From positions 1-42,458 of the forward strand of contig NZ_CAJZAR010000057.1 of the NCBI RefSeq assembly GCF_914484835.1: DNA of 42,458 nt. Reading direction: 5' to 3'. Under the pieces are notes generated by a model that saw only the letters and a list, made by a program, of their open reading frames with translations, had not been told where the DNA came from and did not search any database. Position numbers and translations under genes: made by a program. Positions within the stretch are counted from its first letter, which is position 1; the number at the start of each line of letters is the position of its first letter. Source of the DNA: Paraburkholderia tropica (GTDB taxonomy: Bacteria; Pseudomonadota; Gammaproteobacteria; Burkholderiales; Burkholderiaceae). This document shows positions 23,300-31,580 of this stretch, piece by piece.

Positions 23300-23641
23300 A
23301 TGTCTATCGTGACCACCGCATCCGGCCTCAAGTACGAGGACCTGACCGAAGGCACCGGCGCAGAAGCCACCGCCGGCCAGACCGTCAGCGTGCACTACAC
23401 CGGCTGGCTGACGGACGGCCAGAAGTTCGATTCGAGCAAGGACCGTAACGACCCGTTCGCCTTCGTGCTGGGCGGCGGCATGGTCATCAAGGGTTGGGAC
23501 GAAGGCGTGCAGGGCATGAAGGTCGGCGGCGTGCGCAAGCTCACGATCCCGCCGCAACTCGGCTACGGCGTGCGCGGCGCGGGCGGCGTGATTCCGCCGA
23601 ACGCCACGCTCGTGTTCGAAGTGGAACTGCTCGACGTCTAA
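23300..23641 (+). CDS. FKBP-type peptidyl-prolyl isomerase, small Mip-like
   Basis: This 113-residue single-domain FKBP catalyses cis-trans isomerisation of Xaa-Pro bonds. Family motifs are VSVHYTGWLTDGQKFDSS, the KGWDEGVQGMKVGG block and the closing GVIPPNATLVFEVELLDV. It lacks a signal peptide and the N-terminal dimerisation helices of large Mip proteins. It closely resembles, from memory, the small Mip-like protein of B. pseudomallei (BPSS1823), which has been connected with virulence traits. The ATG at 23300 is preceded by an AGGAG-like site (CAGGAG, seven bases upstream). The longer open frame upstream is non-coding in character. Confidence 0.95.
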   Translation: MSIVTTASGLKYEDLTEGTGAEATAGQTVSVHYTGWLTDGQKFDSSKDRNDPFAFVLGGGMVIKGWDEGVQGMKVGGVRKLTIPPQLGYGVRGAGGVIPPNATLVFEVELLDV

Positions 23642-23676
23642 GCGCGTCGGCATCGCGCGCCCACGCCTTCGCCACG

Positions 23677-24522
23677 ATGAATCCGCATCATCATTCGCCC
23701 GTTACCGCGCCCGGCGTCGAGCTGCGCCAGTACGGGGCCATCGAGGAAACCGATCTGCACGACTTTCACCAGATCGTGCTCGGTCTCGACGGTTCGATGG
23801 AGATGACGGTGGGCGGCGTGGGCGAGCGCATCGACCAGTGCTCCGCGTGGCTGATTCCGGCCGGCGCGCGGCACGACTATGCGGGCATCGGCGAAAACCG
23901 CCAACTCGTGCTCGATTTGCCCGCGGCCTCGCTCGCGGTACCCGAGCGGCTGTTCAACGCGGCGCGCGCCGTGCGCATCGATCCCGCGTTCGCGGCGCTC
24001 GTGCGCCAGATCGCGCAGCGCGCTGTGCTTGCGGGTGCGGCTACGTCGGTTTCGTCCGCTACGTCCGCTTCGCCGCCCGCCTCGCTGCCGCAAAACGACG
24101 AGATGCGCGCGCGGCGCTTTCACTGGGACGCCTCGGCGCGCCTGTGCGCCGCGATGCTCTCGCAAACCGGCATCGCCGGCAATGATGCCTTCGACGCCGC
24201 CGCAGGTCTCGACTTCGCGCGCATCGACCGCTGGCTGCGCGCGCATCTTGCGCAGCCGCTGCGTATCGCCGATCTGGCTGCGCATTGCGGCTTCGGCATG
24301 CGGCGCTTTCATCAGTTATTTATCGAAGCGTTCGGCGAAACACCGCATCGCTATCTGCAACGGCTGCGTCTGGATACAGCCGTCACGTTGCTCGCCGATC
24401 CGCGCCATACGCTCGCCGACATCGCGCTCGAAGTCGGTTTCGGCGATCAGAGCGCCTTCACGCACGCGTTCACGCGGCGCTTCGGGCTCGCGCCAGGACA
24501 GTGGCGCGCGCTGCCGCATTGA
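23677..24522 (+). CDS. AraC-family transcriptional regulator
   Basis: This 281-residue regulator has an N-terminal cupin-like sensing domain (about 25-90: LGLDGSMEMTVGGVGERI, then WLIPAGARHDYAG) and a C-terminal AraC DNA-binding domain (about 180-281). The two helix-turn-helix units are LRIADLAAHCGFGMRRFHQLF and HTLADIALEVGFGDQSAFTHAF, followed by RRFGLAPGQWR. A Ser/Ala-rich linker lies at about 122-140. The ligand and targets are unknown. The ATG at 23677 is 35 bases after the FKBP gene, so they may be co-transcribed. It converges with the MOSC gene across a short repeat. Confidence 0.9.
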   Translation: MNPHHHSPVTAPGVELRQYGAIEETDLHDFHQIVLGLDGSMEMTVGGVGERIDQCSAWLIPAGARHDYAGIGENRQLVLDLPAASLAVPERLFNAARAVRIDPAFAALVRQIAQRAVLAGAATSVSSATSASPPASLPQNDEMRARRFHWDASARLCAAMLSQTGIAGNDAFDAAAGLDFARIDRWLRAHLAQPLRIADLAAHCGFGMRRFHQLFIEAFGETPHRYLQRLRLDTAVTLLADPRHTLADIALEVGFGDQSAFTHAFTRRFGLAPGQWRALPH

Positions 24523-24536
24523 GCGGCGCGCGCTTC

Positions 24537-24584
24537 GCTTACTGCCTCGCTTACTGCCTCGCTTACTGCCTCGCTTACCGCTTC
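24537..24584. repeat. Tandem 12-bp repeat, four copies
   Basis: GCTTACTGCCTC occurs three times exactly, followed by a fourth copy with two changes (GCTTACCGCTTC). It fills the gap between two convergent genes. The unit length is a multiple of three, but no gene covers it. It is probably a slippage-prone minisatellite; no secondary structure is apparent. Confidence 0.9.
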
Positions 24585-24597
24585 AATCACATCGGCT

Positions 24598-25467
24598 TCA
24601 CTCGAAGCGATATTCCCACTGCGCCTGCGCGCCCACCGCGAGACGCGCGCCCGCGCCCGCCACGACCATCGCGTTCTGGCCGAACGTGAGGCCGCCGTCC
24701 ACGCGCGCATCCACGCGGAAGGTCTGCAAGGTGTCGAGCGGCTCGGCGGGCCACTGCGCGTCGCGCTCGCCGCTGAGCTGATCGATCGTCGTGATCGGGC
24801 AGCGCGCGCACGGCTTCACGAAACGCAGCACGACTTCTTCCGCCCCGCTCTCGCCTTCGATCGACAGCGTATCGATGAAGTCCTCGTCGAACGCCTCGCC
24901 GCCGTCGACCACGATGTTCGGACGAAAGCGGCTCATCGGCACCGCAGGCGCGCCCTTCGCCGCGAGACGCGCGTTGAGGTCCGCCAACGACGACTCGCTC
25001 GTCACGAGAATCGGGAAGCCGTCGGCGAACTGCGTGGGCACCGCTTCGTCGTTCGTCCACTTCCTGCTCGCGAGACGCGTGACGTCGTGCGCGAAACGCA
25101 CGAGCCGCACCGGCACGCCGAGCGCCTGCGAGAACCAGTGCGCGGCTTCGTCGCCTTCGTCGAGCGCTTCGAAGCTGTCGCCCCAGACCGTGGCCTGCAC
25201 ACGCGCCTCGCCGCCGCGCGGCGCGAACGGCAGCAGCAGATCGCCCGCCACGCCGTCCATCGTGAGGCGCACGCCGTCTTGCGCGAACGCCGGCACGATG
25301 CGCGCCATCGCCGCGTATTCGCGCTGCGAAACGAAGCGGCCGTTCGCGTCGATCACCATCCAGTGGCGATCCCACTCCAGGCCCTTCGTGTCGAGCTGCG
25401 CGCGATCGAGCGCGATCGCGCCGCACGACTTCACGGGATAGACGAACAATCCGCGGATGACGGTCAT
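24598..25467 (-). CDS. MOSC domain protein (YcbX/mARC-like)
   Basis: This 289-residue protein has an N-terminal MOSC beta-barrel domain (VIRGLFVYPVKSCGAIAL) and a C-terminal MOSC domain with KPCARCPITTID (Cys220, Cys223). One of these cysteines is the expected ligand of the molybdenum cofactor. Relatives reduce N-hydroxylated compounds such as N-hydroxylated purines. The C-terminal ferredoxin domain found in some YcbX proteins is absent, so a separate electron donor would be needed. The ATG lies seven bases past the metZ stop, so the two genes are almost surely one transcript. Confidence 0.88.
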   Translation of the reverse strand: MTVIRGLFVYPVKSCGAIALDRAQLDTKGLEWDRHWMVIDANGRFVSQREYAAMARIVPAFAQDGVRLTMDGVAGDLLLPFAPRGGEARVQATVWGDSFEALDEGDEAAHWFSQALGVPVRLVRFAHDVTRLASRKWTNDEAVPTQFADGFPILVTSESSLADLNARLAAKGAPAVPMSRFRPNIVVDGGEAFDEDFIDTLSIEGESGAEEVVLRFVKPCARCPITTIDQLSGERDAQWPAEPLDTLQTFRVDARVDGGLTFGQNAMVVAGAGARLAVGAQAQWEYRFE

Positions 25468-25474
25468 GACGCGC

Positions 25475-26665
25475 TCACTGACCGAGGCCGCGCGCGAGAT
25501 CGCTGCGCACGTCCTGCGGATCTTCGAGGCCCACGGCCAGGCGGATCAGCCCTTCGGTGATGCCCGCCGCCGCGCGCGCTTCCGGCGTAATGCGGCCGTG
25601 CGTCGTGGTGGCCGGGTGCGTGATCGTCGTGCGCGTGTCGCCGAGATTGCCGGTGATCGAGCACACCTTGGTGTTGTCGATCACGCGCCACGCGTTCGCG
25701 CGCTGTTCCTCGGGCGTGTCGCCCTTCACTTCGAACGAGACGATCGCGCCGCCCGCCTTCTGCTGGCGCATCGCCAGTTCGTGCTGCGGATGCGAGGCGA
25801 GACCCGGATAGTAGACGCGCTTGACCGACGGATGCGCCTCCAGCCAGCGCGCGATTTCGAGCGCGTTGGCCGACTGCTTTTCCACGCGCAGCGACAGCGT
25901 TTCCATGCCCTTGAGCAGCACCCACGCGTTGAACGCGGAAAGCGTCGGGCCTGCGCTGCGCACGAACGGGAACACCTTCTCCATGATGAACTGCTTCGAG
26001 CCCACGAGCGCGCCGCCGAGCACGCGGCCCTGGCCGTCGAGGAACTTGGTGGCCGAGTGCATCACCACGTCGGCGCCGAGCTTGAGCGGCTGCTGCAGCG
26101 CCGGGCTACAGAAGCAGTTGTCGACGACGAACAGCGCGCCCGCTTCCTTCGCGATCTTGCTGACGGCCGCGATGTCGGCGACTTCGGTCAGCGGATTCGA
26201 CGGCGTTTCGAGGAAGAACATCTTCGTTTCAGGGCGCACGGCGTTTTTCCACGCGTCGAGATCGGTGGGATCGACGAAGGTGGTCGTGATGCCGAACTTG
26301 CTGAAGATCTGCGAGAACATGCCGAGCGTCGAGCCGAAGATGCTCTGCGAGCTGACGATGTGATCGCCCTGCTGCAACGCGGACATCACCACCGACATGA
26401 TCGCGGCCATGCCCGATGCCGTGGCCATGCACGCCTCGCCGCCTTCGAGCGCGGCCAGGCGGTCCTGGAACATGGTGACGGTCGGGTTCGTGAAGCGTGC
26501 GTAGGTGTAGCCCGTTTCCGAGTTCTTGAAGCGATCGGCGGCTTCGGCGGCGCTGCCGAAACAGAAGCTCGACGTCAGATAGAGCGCTTCCGAATGTTCG
26601 TTGAACTCGCTGCGCAGCGTGCCCGAGCGAACTGCCAGCGTGTCGAAGTTGAGGTTGTCGTCCAT
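25475..26665 (-). CDS. metZ: O-succinylhomoserine sulfhydrylase MetZ
   Basis: MetZ is a PLP-dependent Cys/Met-metabolism enzyme of 396 residues that forms homocysteine directly from an acylated homoserine and sulfide. The cofactor lysine is Lys207 in HSATKFLDGQGRVLGG. Other family landmarks are YTYARFTNPTV, the substrate-binding region EGGEACMATASGMAAI, and FLETPSNPLTEVADI. The assignment to MetZ over MetB or MetC rests on sequence feel and gene context, as metZ follows purF in Burkholderia. The upstream leader holds an intrinsic terminator and a SAM-II-like RNA motif. A GGA 13 bases before the ATG is the only ribosome-site candidate. Confidence 0.93.
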   Translation of the reverse strand: MDDNLNFDTLAVRSGTLRSEFNEHSEALYLTSSFCFGSAAEAADRFKNSETGYTYARFTNPTVTMFQDRLAALEGGEACMATASGMAAIMSVVMSALQQGDHIVSSQSIFGSTLGMFSQIFSKFGITTTFVDPTDLDAWKNAVRPETKMFFLETPSNPLTEVADIAAVSKIAKEAGALFVVDNCFCSPALQQPLKLGADVVMHSATKFLDGQGRVLGGALVGSKQFIMEKVFPFVRSAGPTLSAFNAWVLLKGMETLSLRVEKQSANALEIARWLEAHPSVKRVYYPGLASHPQHELAMRQQKAGGAIVSFEVKGDTPEEQRANAWRVIDNTKVCSITGNLGDTRTTITHPATTTHGRITPEARAAAGITEGLIRLAVGLEDPQDVRSDLARGLGQ

Positions 26666-26724
26666 GTTCGTGTTTTCCGTAGCCAGAACCGTGTTTCAGG
26701 CCCGCGCGCGGCGCGCGCAGGCGC

Positions 26725-26761
26725 AAAAAAGCCCGCTTTGCGTCGGCAGAAGCGGGCTTTT
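26725..26761 (-). terminator. Intrinsic terminator between purF and metZ
   Basis: On the minus strand a perfect 12-bp stem (AAAAGCCCGCTT paired with AAGCGGGCTTTT) is followed by a run of six U. It ends about 60 nt before the metZ ATG. It could simply end purF, but with the SAM-II-like motif upstream it may be a regulated terminator in the metZ leader. The stem is A/U-flanked on both sides, so it could work in either direction. Confidence 0.85.
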
Positions 26762-26816
26762 CGGGAATTCGGGGGCGCTGTAGCAAATGAGCGGCGGCCA
26801 ATGCTGCACCGTTCGC

Positions 26817-26867
26817 TTTAGCTGTTTTGGGTTGCCCCGCGTCCGCAAGCTGAGATCAAATCGACGC
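26817..26867 (-). promoter_or_regulatory. Candidate SAM-II-like riboswitch in the metZ leader
   Basis: Read on the minus strand: GCGUC (26863-26867), then GAUUUG (26857-26862), a short loop, GCUUGC (26845-26850), G, GACGC (26839-26843) closing a 5-bp stem, a small GGG-GCAA-CCC hairpin (26829-26838), AAAACA and GCUAAA (26817-26822). The order, spacing and blocks GAUUUG, GCUUGC and GCUAAA match what I remember of SAM-II aptamers, which control met genes in other Proteobacteria. These blocks contain the uridines and adenines that contact SAM. The weak point is pseudoknot P2, where only four or five pairs (AGCU with AGCU) are available. A terminator follows. Confidence 0.5.
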
Positions 26868-26883
26868 AAGCCCACATGCTAAC

Positions 26884-26909
26884 ACGGGAAACGCGCAGGC
26901 GTTTCCCGT
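26884..26909 (-). other. Perfect 11-bp hairpin just after purF
   Basis: ACGGGAAACGC and GCGTTTCCCGT are separated by a 4-base loop and begin nine bases past the purF stop codon. No U-run follows, so it is not a standard terminator. It may protect the purF mRNA 3' end or serve Rho-related or pausing roles. Confidence 0.6.
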
Positions 26910-26917
26910 CGCACATC

Positions 26918-28462
26918 TCACTCGACCGACAGTTGCAGATGCAGCTGCGAGCGCGAGCCGCCGTCCTGCGCGTCGCTGGCAGCGTCGCGGTCGGATTGGG
27001 CCTGCGGCGCGAGGCGCGCCGTTTCGATCTTGTCGAGATAGGTGCTCGTGATGTCGCCGGTGATGTACTCGCCGTCGAAGCACGATGCCTCGAATTCCTC
27101 GATCGCCGGATTGATGTCGCGCACGGCCTGCTTGAGCGCTTCCACGTCCTGATACACGAGGTAATCGGCGCCGATGATGCGCGCGACTTCTTCGTCCGTG
27201 CGGCCATGCGCGACGAGTTCGCCGCGCGTGGGCATGTCGATGCCGTAGACGTTCGGGAATTTCACCGGCGGCGCCGCCGAGGCGAAGATCACCTTGGTCG
27301 CGCCCGCATCGCGCGCCATCTGCACGATTTCCTGCGAGGTCGTGCCGCGCACGATCGAGTCGTCGATGATCAGGACATTCTTGCCCTTGAACTCGATGCC
27401 CATCGCGTTGAGCTTCTGGCGCACCGACTTCTTGCGCATCGCCTGGCCCGGCATGATGAAGGTGCGGCCCACGTAGCGGTTCTTGAAGAAGCCTTCGCGG
27501 TATTCCACGCCGAGCTTGTTCGCCACCTGCATCGCAGCGGGGCGCGACGAATCGGGAATCGGCATCACGACGTCGATCTTCACGTCGGGCAGTTCGCGCT
27601 GGATCTTCTCCGCGAGATAGTCGCCCATGCGCAGACGCGCGTTGTAGACCGGCACGCCGTCGAGCACCGAGTCAGGACGCGCGAGATAAACGAGTTCGAA
27701 GATGCAGGGGTTGAGCTTCGGCTTCTCGGCGCATTGCTGCGAATGCAGGTTGCCGTCGAAGTCGATGAACACCGCTTCGCCCGGCTCCACGTCGCGCACG
27801 AATTCGAAACCGATGCCTTCGAGCGCCACCGACTCCGACGCCACCATCCATTCCGTGCCTTCCGGCGTTTCGATCTTGCCGATGCACAGCGGACGGATGC
27901 CGAACGGGTCGCGGAACGCCAGCAGACCGTAGCCCGCGATCAGCGAAACGATCGCGTACGAGCCGCGCACGCGGCGGTGCACGCCCGAGACCGCCTTGAA
28001 CAGCGCGGCCGGATCGAGTTGCAGACCGGTGGTCGCGAGTTGCACTTCGTGCGCGAGCACGTTGAGCATCACTTCCGTGTCGGAGTTCGTGTTCACGTGG
28101 CGGCGGTCCACGCGGAACATCTCTTCCTTCAACTGTTGCCAGTTGGTGAGATTGCCGTTGTGGGCGAGGATGAGGCCGAACGGCGCGTTCACGTAGAACG
28201 GCTGGGCTTCTTCTTCGCTCGACGCCGAGCCGGCCGTCGGGTAACGCACCTGGCCGATGCCGCAGGTGCCGGGCAGGCTACGCATGTTGCGCGTGCGGAA
28301 CACGTCGCGCACCATGCCGTTGGCCTTATGCAGGTGGAACGTGCTGCCGTTCGCGGTGGCAATGCCGGCCGCGTCCTGACCGCGATGCTGCAGGAGCAGC
28401 AGCGCGTCATAGAGGAGCTGGTTGACGGGAGAGCGGGAAACTACGCCTACGATGCCGCACAT
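26918..28462 (-). CDS. purF: Amidophosphoribosyltransferase PurF
   Basis: PurF carries out the first committed step of purine synthesis, making phosphoribosylamine from PRPP and glutamine. The 514-residue protein begins MCGIVGVVS, so Cys2 becomes the N-terminal glutaminase nucleophile after Met removal. This fixes the start at 28462 even though the frame is open further upstream. The glutaminase domain spans about 1-240. The PRPP-binding motif VLIIDDSIVRGTT and the downstream MPTRGELVAHG block lie in the phosphoribosyltransferase domain. GAAGGA sits upstream of the ATG. It follows cvpA, the classical cvpA-purF pairing. The C terminus has a slightly longer polar tail than E. coli PurF (505). 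Confidence 0.97.
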   Translation of the reverse strand: MCGIVGVVSRSPVNQLLYDALLLLQHRGQDAAGIATANGSTFHLHKANGMVRDVFRTRNMRSLPGTCGIGQVRYPTAGSASSEEEAQPFYVNAPFGLILAHNGNLTNWQQLKEEMFRVDRRHVNTNSDTEVMLNVLAHEVQLATTGLQLDPAALFKAVSGVHRRVRGSYAIVSLIAGYGLLAFRDPFGIRPLCIGKIETPEGTEWMVASESVALEGIGFEFVRDVEPGEAVFIDFDGNLHSQQCAEKPKLNPCIFELVYLARPDSVLDGVPVYNARLRMGDYLAEKIQRELPDVKIDVVMPIPDSSRPAAMQVANKLGVEYREGFFKNRYVGRTFIMPGQAMRKKSVRQKLNAMGIEFKGKNVLIIDDSIVRGTTSQEIVQMARDAGATKVIFASAAPPVKFPNVYGIDMPTRGELVAHGRTDEEVARIIGADYLVYQDVEALKQAVRDINPAIEEFEASCFDGEYITGDITSTYLDKIETARLAPQAQSDRDAASDAQDGGSRSQLHLQLSVE

Positions 28463-28600
28463 GGCAGGTCCTTCAAAAAAGCGAAATCGGTAACAGCTCG
28501 CGAACAGTCGGATCGCGGCGGCCGAACGAATCCGGCCGGTACGCCGCGAAGCAGCGCCGCCTGACAACCCGGGCCCTGTCACACACCGATCAGCAGATGA

Positions 28601-29095
28601 TCAGACGTGAACGTAGGCCGCGAGCGTATCGGGCAACATGGGTTTCAGTTCGTGCACGCCCTGCACGGCATACGGCCGCAGCAGCGCGTTGCGCCAGAAG
28701 TCCTGCTGGGGCAGCTCGGTCAGTCCGGCAAGGACGACGAGAATCAGCACCAGCACGACGCCTCGCGCGAGGCCGAACAACAACCCGAGCGAACGGTCCA
28801 CGCCGGACAATCCGCTCACCTGCACCAACCGGCCGAGCAGCGCATTCGCCACGCCGGCCACGAGCACCACGCCGATCACGATCAGCGCGAAGGCGATCAG
28901 CCACTGGGTCAGCGCATGGCCCGGCAGGTTCGCCGGAATCCAGGGCACCACGCGGTCCACGTAGCGGCACGCCACGATAAACGCCGCGATCCAGCCGATC
29001 AGGCCAAAAATTTCGCCGATGAATCCGCGCCACGCACCGCGCAGCGCGGACAAACCGATCACCGCCATTACAGCGTAGTCGAATGCCGTGAACAT
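28601..29095 (-). CDS. cvpA: CvpA family membrane protein
   Basis: This 164-residue inner-membrane protein has about four hydrophobic segments (near 5-25, 28-48, 63-85 and 103-125) and the family-typical opening FTAFDYAVMAVIGLSALRGAWRG. CvpA was named for colicin V production in E. coli; its molecular role is still unclear and it has been linked to envelope stress and bile resistance. It starts seven bases after the dedD stop and lies 138 bases before purF, as in many Proteobacteria. Confidence 0.93.
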   Translation of the reverse strand: MFTAFDYAVMAVIGLSALRGAWRGFIGEIFGLIGWIAAFIVACRYVDRVVPWIPANLPGHALTQWLIAFALIVIGVVLVAGVANALLGRLVQVSGLSGVDRSLGLLFGLARGVVLVLILVVLAGLTELPQQDFWRNALLRPYAVQGVHELKPMLPDTLAAYVHV

Positions 29096-29102
29096 CGGCG
29101 GC

Positions 29103-29978
29103 TTATTCCGCGTTCGCGTTCGAACCGGCCGTCAGGCCCGCGCCGCGCACTTTCGCGATCGCCTCCGTGGCGGCCGCGCGGTCGGCGAACGGGCCGGCGC
29201 GCAGCAATGTGCGCGTCGTGCCGTCGGCATCCTTACGTTGTTCGGTATATGCGGGTACGCCCGCGGCTTTCAACTTCGTGACCCATTTATTCGCGGCCGC
29301 TTCGCTGCTGAACGCGCCGAGCTGCACCGCGAAACGCGCGCCAGGCGGCGCGGCGGGCGCGCCGGATTCGTCGCTGTTGGCGGCGGTTTTCGTGTCGTTC
29401 GCGGCCGGTTGCGCGGGCTTGGCCGCCGGTTTCGGCTGGGCCTGTGCTGCGGGTGCGGCTTGTGCGGTTTGCTGTTGGGCTTGCGTCGGCGCGGGCGCGG
29501 CCTTGGCCGGCGCGCTTTGTGCGGTCTGCGTGGCCGGCGCCTTCACAGCGGGCGCGGCTGCGGGCGCGGACGCCGCGGCGAGACCCGACGCGCCCGGCGC
29601 GGGCGGATTGTCGGGCGCAACGCCGGCTTGCGTGTCGTCGTCATCGCGCGCGGAGGCCGCGGGCCCCCTGGACGCGGGATGGCTCGGAATGTCGATCGCG
29701 ATGTCGTCGGTGACGGGCTTCGGATGGGAGTCGAGCACCATCGGCAGGATCACGATGGCGGCCAGCACCAGCGCGATCGCACCCACCAGGCGGCGGCGCG
29801 CGCGCTGCTTCTCCGGCAGGGTGGGATCGAGGAGCATGGCTTCGGCGTCGGCGGACCGGTCCGTGCGGCGGCTGCGCCGCTCAACGCGCGTGTTCTGGCT
29901 GCTCCGTCGGCTGGAGCCGGCATCGGCGCCGCGTCGGCGGGGCGCTTCGTCTTTCTTGCCGAACGAGAAAATTCCCAT
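29103..29978 (-). CDS. dedD: SPOR-domain protein, DedD-like
   Basis: This 291-residue bitopic protein has a basic cytoplasmic N terminus (1-63), one membrane segment (64-82, LVGAIALVLAAIVILPMVL), a long Ala/Pro/Gln-rich periplasmic linker and a C-terminal SPOR domain (about 212-285, FAVQLGAFSSEAAANKWVTKL). SPOR domains bind denuded peptidoglycan at the division septum, so a role in cell division is likely. Its position between folC and cvpA matches dedD in other Proteobacteria. It is co-oriented with folC (61-base gap) and almost abuts cvpA. Confidence 0.88.
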   Translation of the reverse strand: MGIFSFGKKDEAPRRRGADAGSSRRSSQNTRVERRSRRTDRSADAEAMLLDPTLPEKQRARRRLVGAIALVLAAIVILPMVLDSHPKPVTDDIAIDIPSHPASRGPAASARDDDDTQAGVAPDNPPAPGASGLAAASAPAAAPAVKAPATQTAQSAPAKAAPAPTQAQQQTAQAAPAAQAQPKPAAKPAQPAANDTKTAANSDESGAPAAPPGARFAVQLGAFSSEAAANKWVTKLKAAGVPAYTEQRKDADGTTRTLLRAGPFADRAAATEAIAKVRGAGLTAGSNANAE

Positions 29979-30039
29979 GTATGGCTGCTTTTGCCTGTCT
30001 GCGTGGTGCTTGCCGTGGTGGCGTAGGTTCGCCGCGCGT

Positions 30040-31350
30040 TCAGTGCTGCTGTGACTTTCGCCAGGCCATGACGCCGGCGACAGTCAAGAAACTCCCGAAA
30101 ACAATAATTCTATCATTTTCAGTCGCTCGTTTTAGCGCATCTTGAAATGCTGCGGCGGGCGATTCGTAATGCGTGATGCTGCTGTCGGCGCTGTCTTCCA
30201 CACCGGCCTCGCGCAGCGCGTCTTCGAGCTGTTGCGCGGACGCCGCGCGCGGCAGCGGCAGATCGGTGACGCACCAGTGGTCGATTTCGCCCTTCAGGTG
30301 GCCGATCACGCCGGCGATGTCCTTGTCGCGCATGGCGCCAAATACCGCGTAAGTGTACGGAAAATAGCCCATGCTGCCGAGATTTTGCCCGAGCACGGCG
30401 GCGGCGTGCGGATTATGACCGACGTCGAAAATGATCGCGGGCTTGCCCGGCAGCACCTGGAAGCGGCCCGGCAGCTCGACGTTCGCGAGACCGAGGCGGA
30501 TGTCCTGCGCCGAAACCGGCACGCGGTCGCGCATGGCTTCGAGCGCGGCCAGCGCCGCCGAGGTATTGATCAGCTGATTCGCGCCGCGCAGCGCCGGATA
30601 CGCCAGCGCCGAGCGGCGTTGCGCGCGGCCCACATAGCTCCATTGCTGGCGCTCGCTGCCCGGCGAGCCTTCGAAGCGGAAATCGCGGCCAAAGAGCCAC
30701 AGATCGGCGCCGATCGACTCAGCATGGTCGATGAGCGTTTGCGGCGGCAGCGGGTCCGAGCAGATCGCGGGCTTGCCCGCGCGGAAGATGCCGGCCTTTT
30801 CGAAGCCGATCTTCTCGCGCGTGTCGCCGAGATATTCGGTGTGGTCGAGGTCGATGCTCGTGACGATCGCGCAGTCGGCGTCGAGCACGTTCACCGCGTC
30901 GAGACGGCCGCCGAGACCCACTTCGAAGATCACCGCATCGAGCCCGCGCGAGGCGAACAGATGCATGATCGCGAGCGTCGTGAACTCGAAGTACGTGAGC
31001 GAGACCGGCGTGGGCAGCGCGTTGCGCGCGGCTTCCACGGCCTCGAAGTGCGGCAGCAGGTCAGCGTCGCTGGCCTGCTCGCCGTCGATGCGCGCGCGCT
31101 CGTTGAACGCGAGCAGATGCGGCGACGTGTGGCAGCCCACGTGATAACCGGCCTTGAGCAGAATCGTTTCGAGGATCGCGCAGGTCGAGCCCTTTCCGTT
31201 CGTGCCGCCGACGGTGAAGATCGGGCACTCGAACTGGAGGTTCAGCGCTTCCTTGACCTGGGTGATGCGGGCAAGACCCATGTCGATGCCGACCGGGTGC
31301 GCGGTTTCGAGATGCGTGAGCCACGCGTCGAGGGTGGGAAAAGTGCTCAT
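30040..31350 (-). CDS. folC: Bifunctional folylpolyglutamate synthase / dihydrofolate synthase FolC
   Basis: FolC adds glutamate to dihydropteroate and then to folates. The protein has 436 residues. The Mur-ligase-type ATP-binding loop is FTVGGTNGKGSTCAI (Lys53). Further motifs are LGGRLDAVNVLDADCAIVTSIDLDHTEYLG and IFDVGHNPHAA. The ATG at 31350 (MSTFPTLDAW) is chosen; the upstream open frame is Arg-rich and unlike the family. A 255-base gap with a strong hairpin separates it from accD. This accD-folC-dedD-cvpA-purF order is widespread in Proteobacteria. Confidence 0.95.
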   Translation of the reverse strand: MSTFPTLDAWLTHLETAHPVGIDMGLARITQVKEALNLQFECPIFTVGGTNGKGSTCAILETILLKAGYHVGCHTSPHLLAFNERARIDGEQASDADLLPHFEAVEAARNALPTPVSLTYFEFTTLAIMHLFASRGLDAVIFEVGLGGRLDAVNVLDADCAIVTSIDLDHTEYLGDTREKIGFEKAGIFRAGKPAICSDPLPPQTLIDHAESIGADLWLFGRDFRFEGSPGSERQQWSYVGRAQRRSALAYPALRGANQLINTSAALAALEAMRDRVPVSAQDIRLGLANVELPGRFQVLPGKPAIIFDVGHNPHAAAVLGQNLGSMGYFPYTYAVFGAMRDKDIAGVIGHLKGEIDHWCVTDLPLPRAASAQQLEDALREAGVEDSADSSITHYESPAAAFQDALKRATENDRIIVFGSFLTVAGVMAWRKSQQH

Positions 31351-31546
31351 GAATACGCGATGTGAAACGATTCGAATGGAAGCCGGAAAGCTGTGCGGAA
31401 CAACGGTGCGCAAAAACCGCGCGAACGACAGCGGACGTGCACCGCGACGGCCTGCCCGCGCGCGCCGCAAAATCGAACATCCACCATTCGACCGCGATCT
31501 CGCGCGAACGATCCGCCACGAAAGAACGGCATTATCGCGGAAATGA

Positions 31547-31580
31547 CAACGCGCCGCTTGCTTTCGCTCGCGGCGCGTTG
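31547..31580 (-). other. 11-bp hairpin in the accD-folC gap
   Basis: CAACGCGCCGC and GCGGCGCGTTG pair perfectly around a 12-base loop, starting about 25 bases after the accD stop. On the minus strand it is followed by UCAUUUCC, not a true U-run, so it is at best a weak terminator or an attenuating/processing hairpin between accD and folC. The rest of the gap (31351-31546) holds no convincing gene. Confidence 0.55.

Noticed and set aside
24537..24584. CRISPR-like array
   Set aside because: The 12-bp units are contiguous with no spacers, and no cas gene is present.
26817..26867. S-box (SAM-I) riboswitch reading based on GGGGCAACC
   Set aside because: The GGCAACC string recalls the SAM-I core, but the other SAM-I helices and the AGAGG block are missing. 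GGG-GCAA-CCC is more simply a tetraloop hairpin within the SAM-II-like motif.
31347..31532. 61-codon minus-strand frame whose stop overlaps the folC start as ATGA
   Set aside because: The overlap looks like translational coupling, but third-codon bases are not GC-biased as in real genes here, and no domain or hydrophobic pattern is visible.
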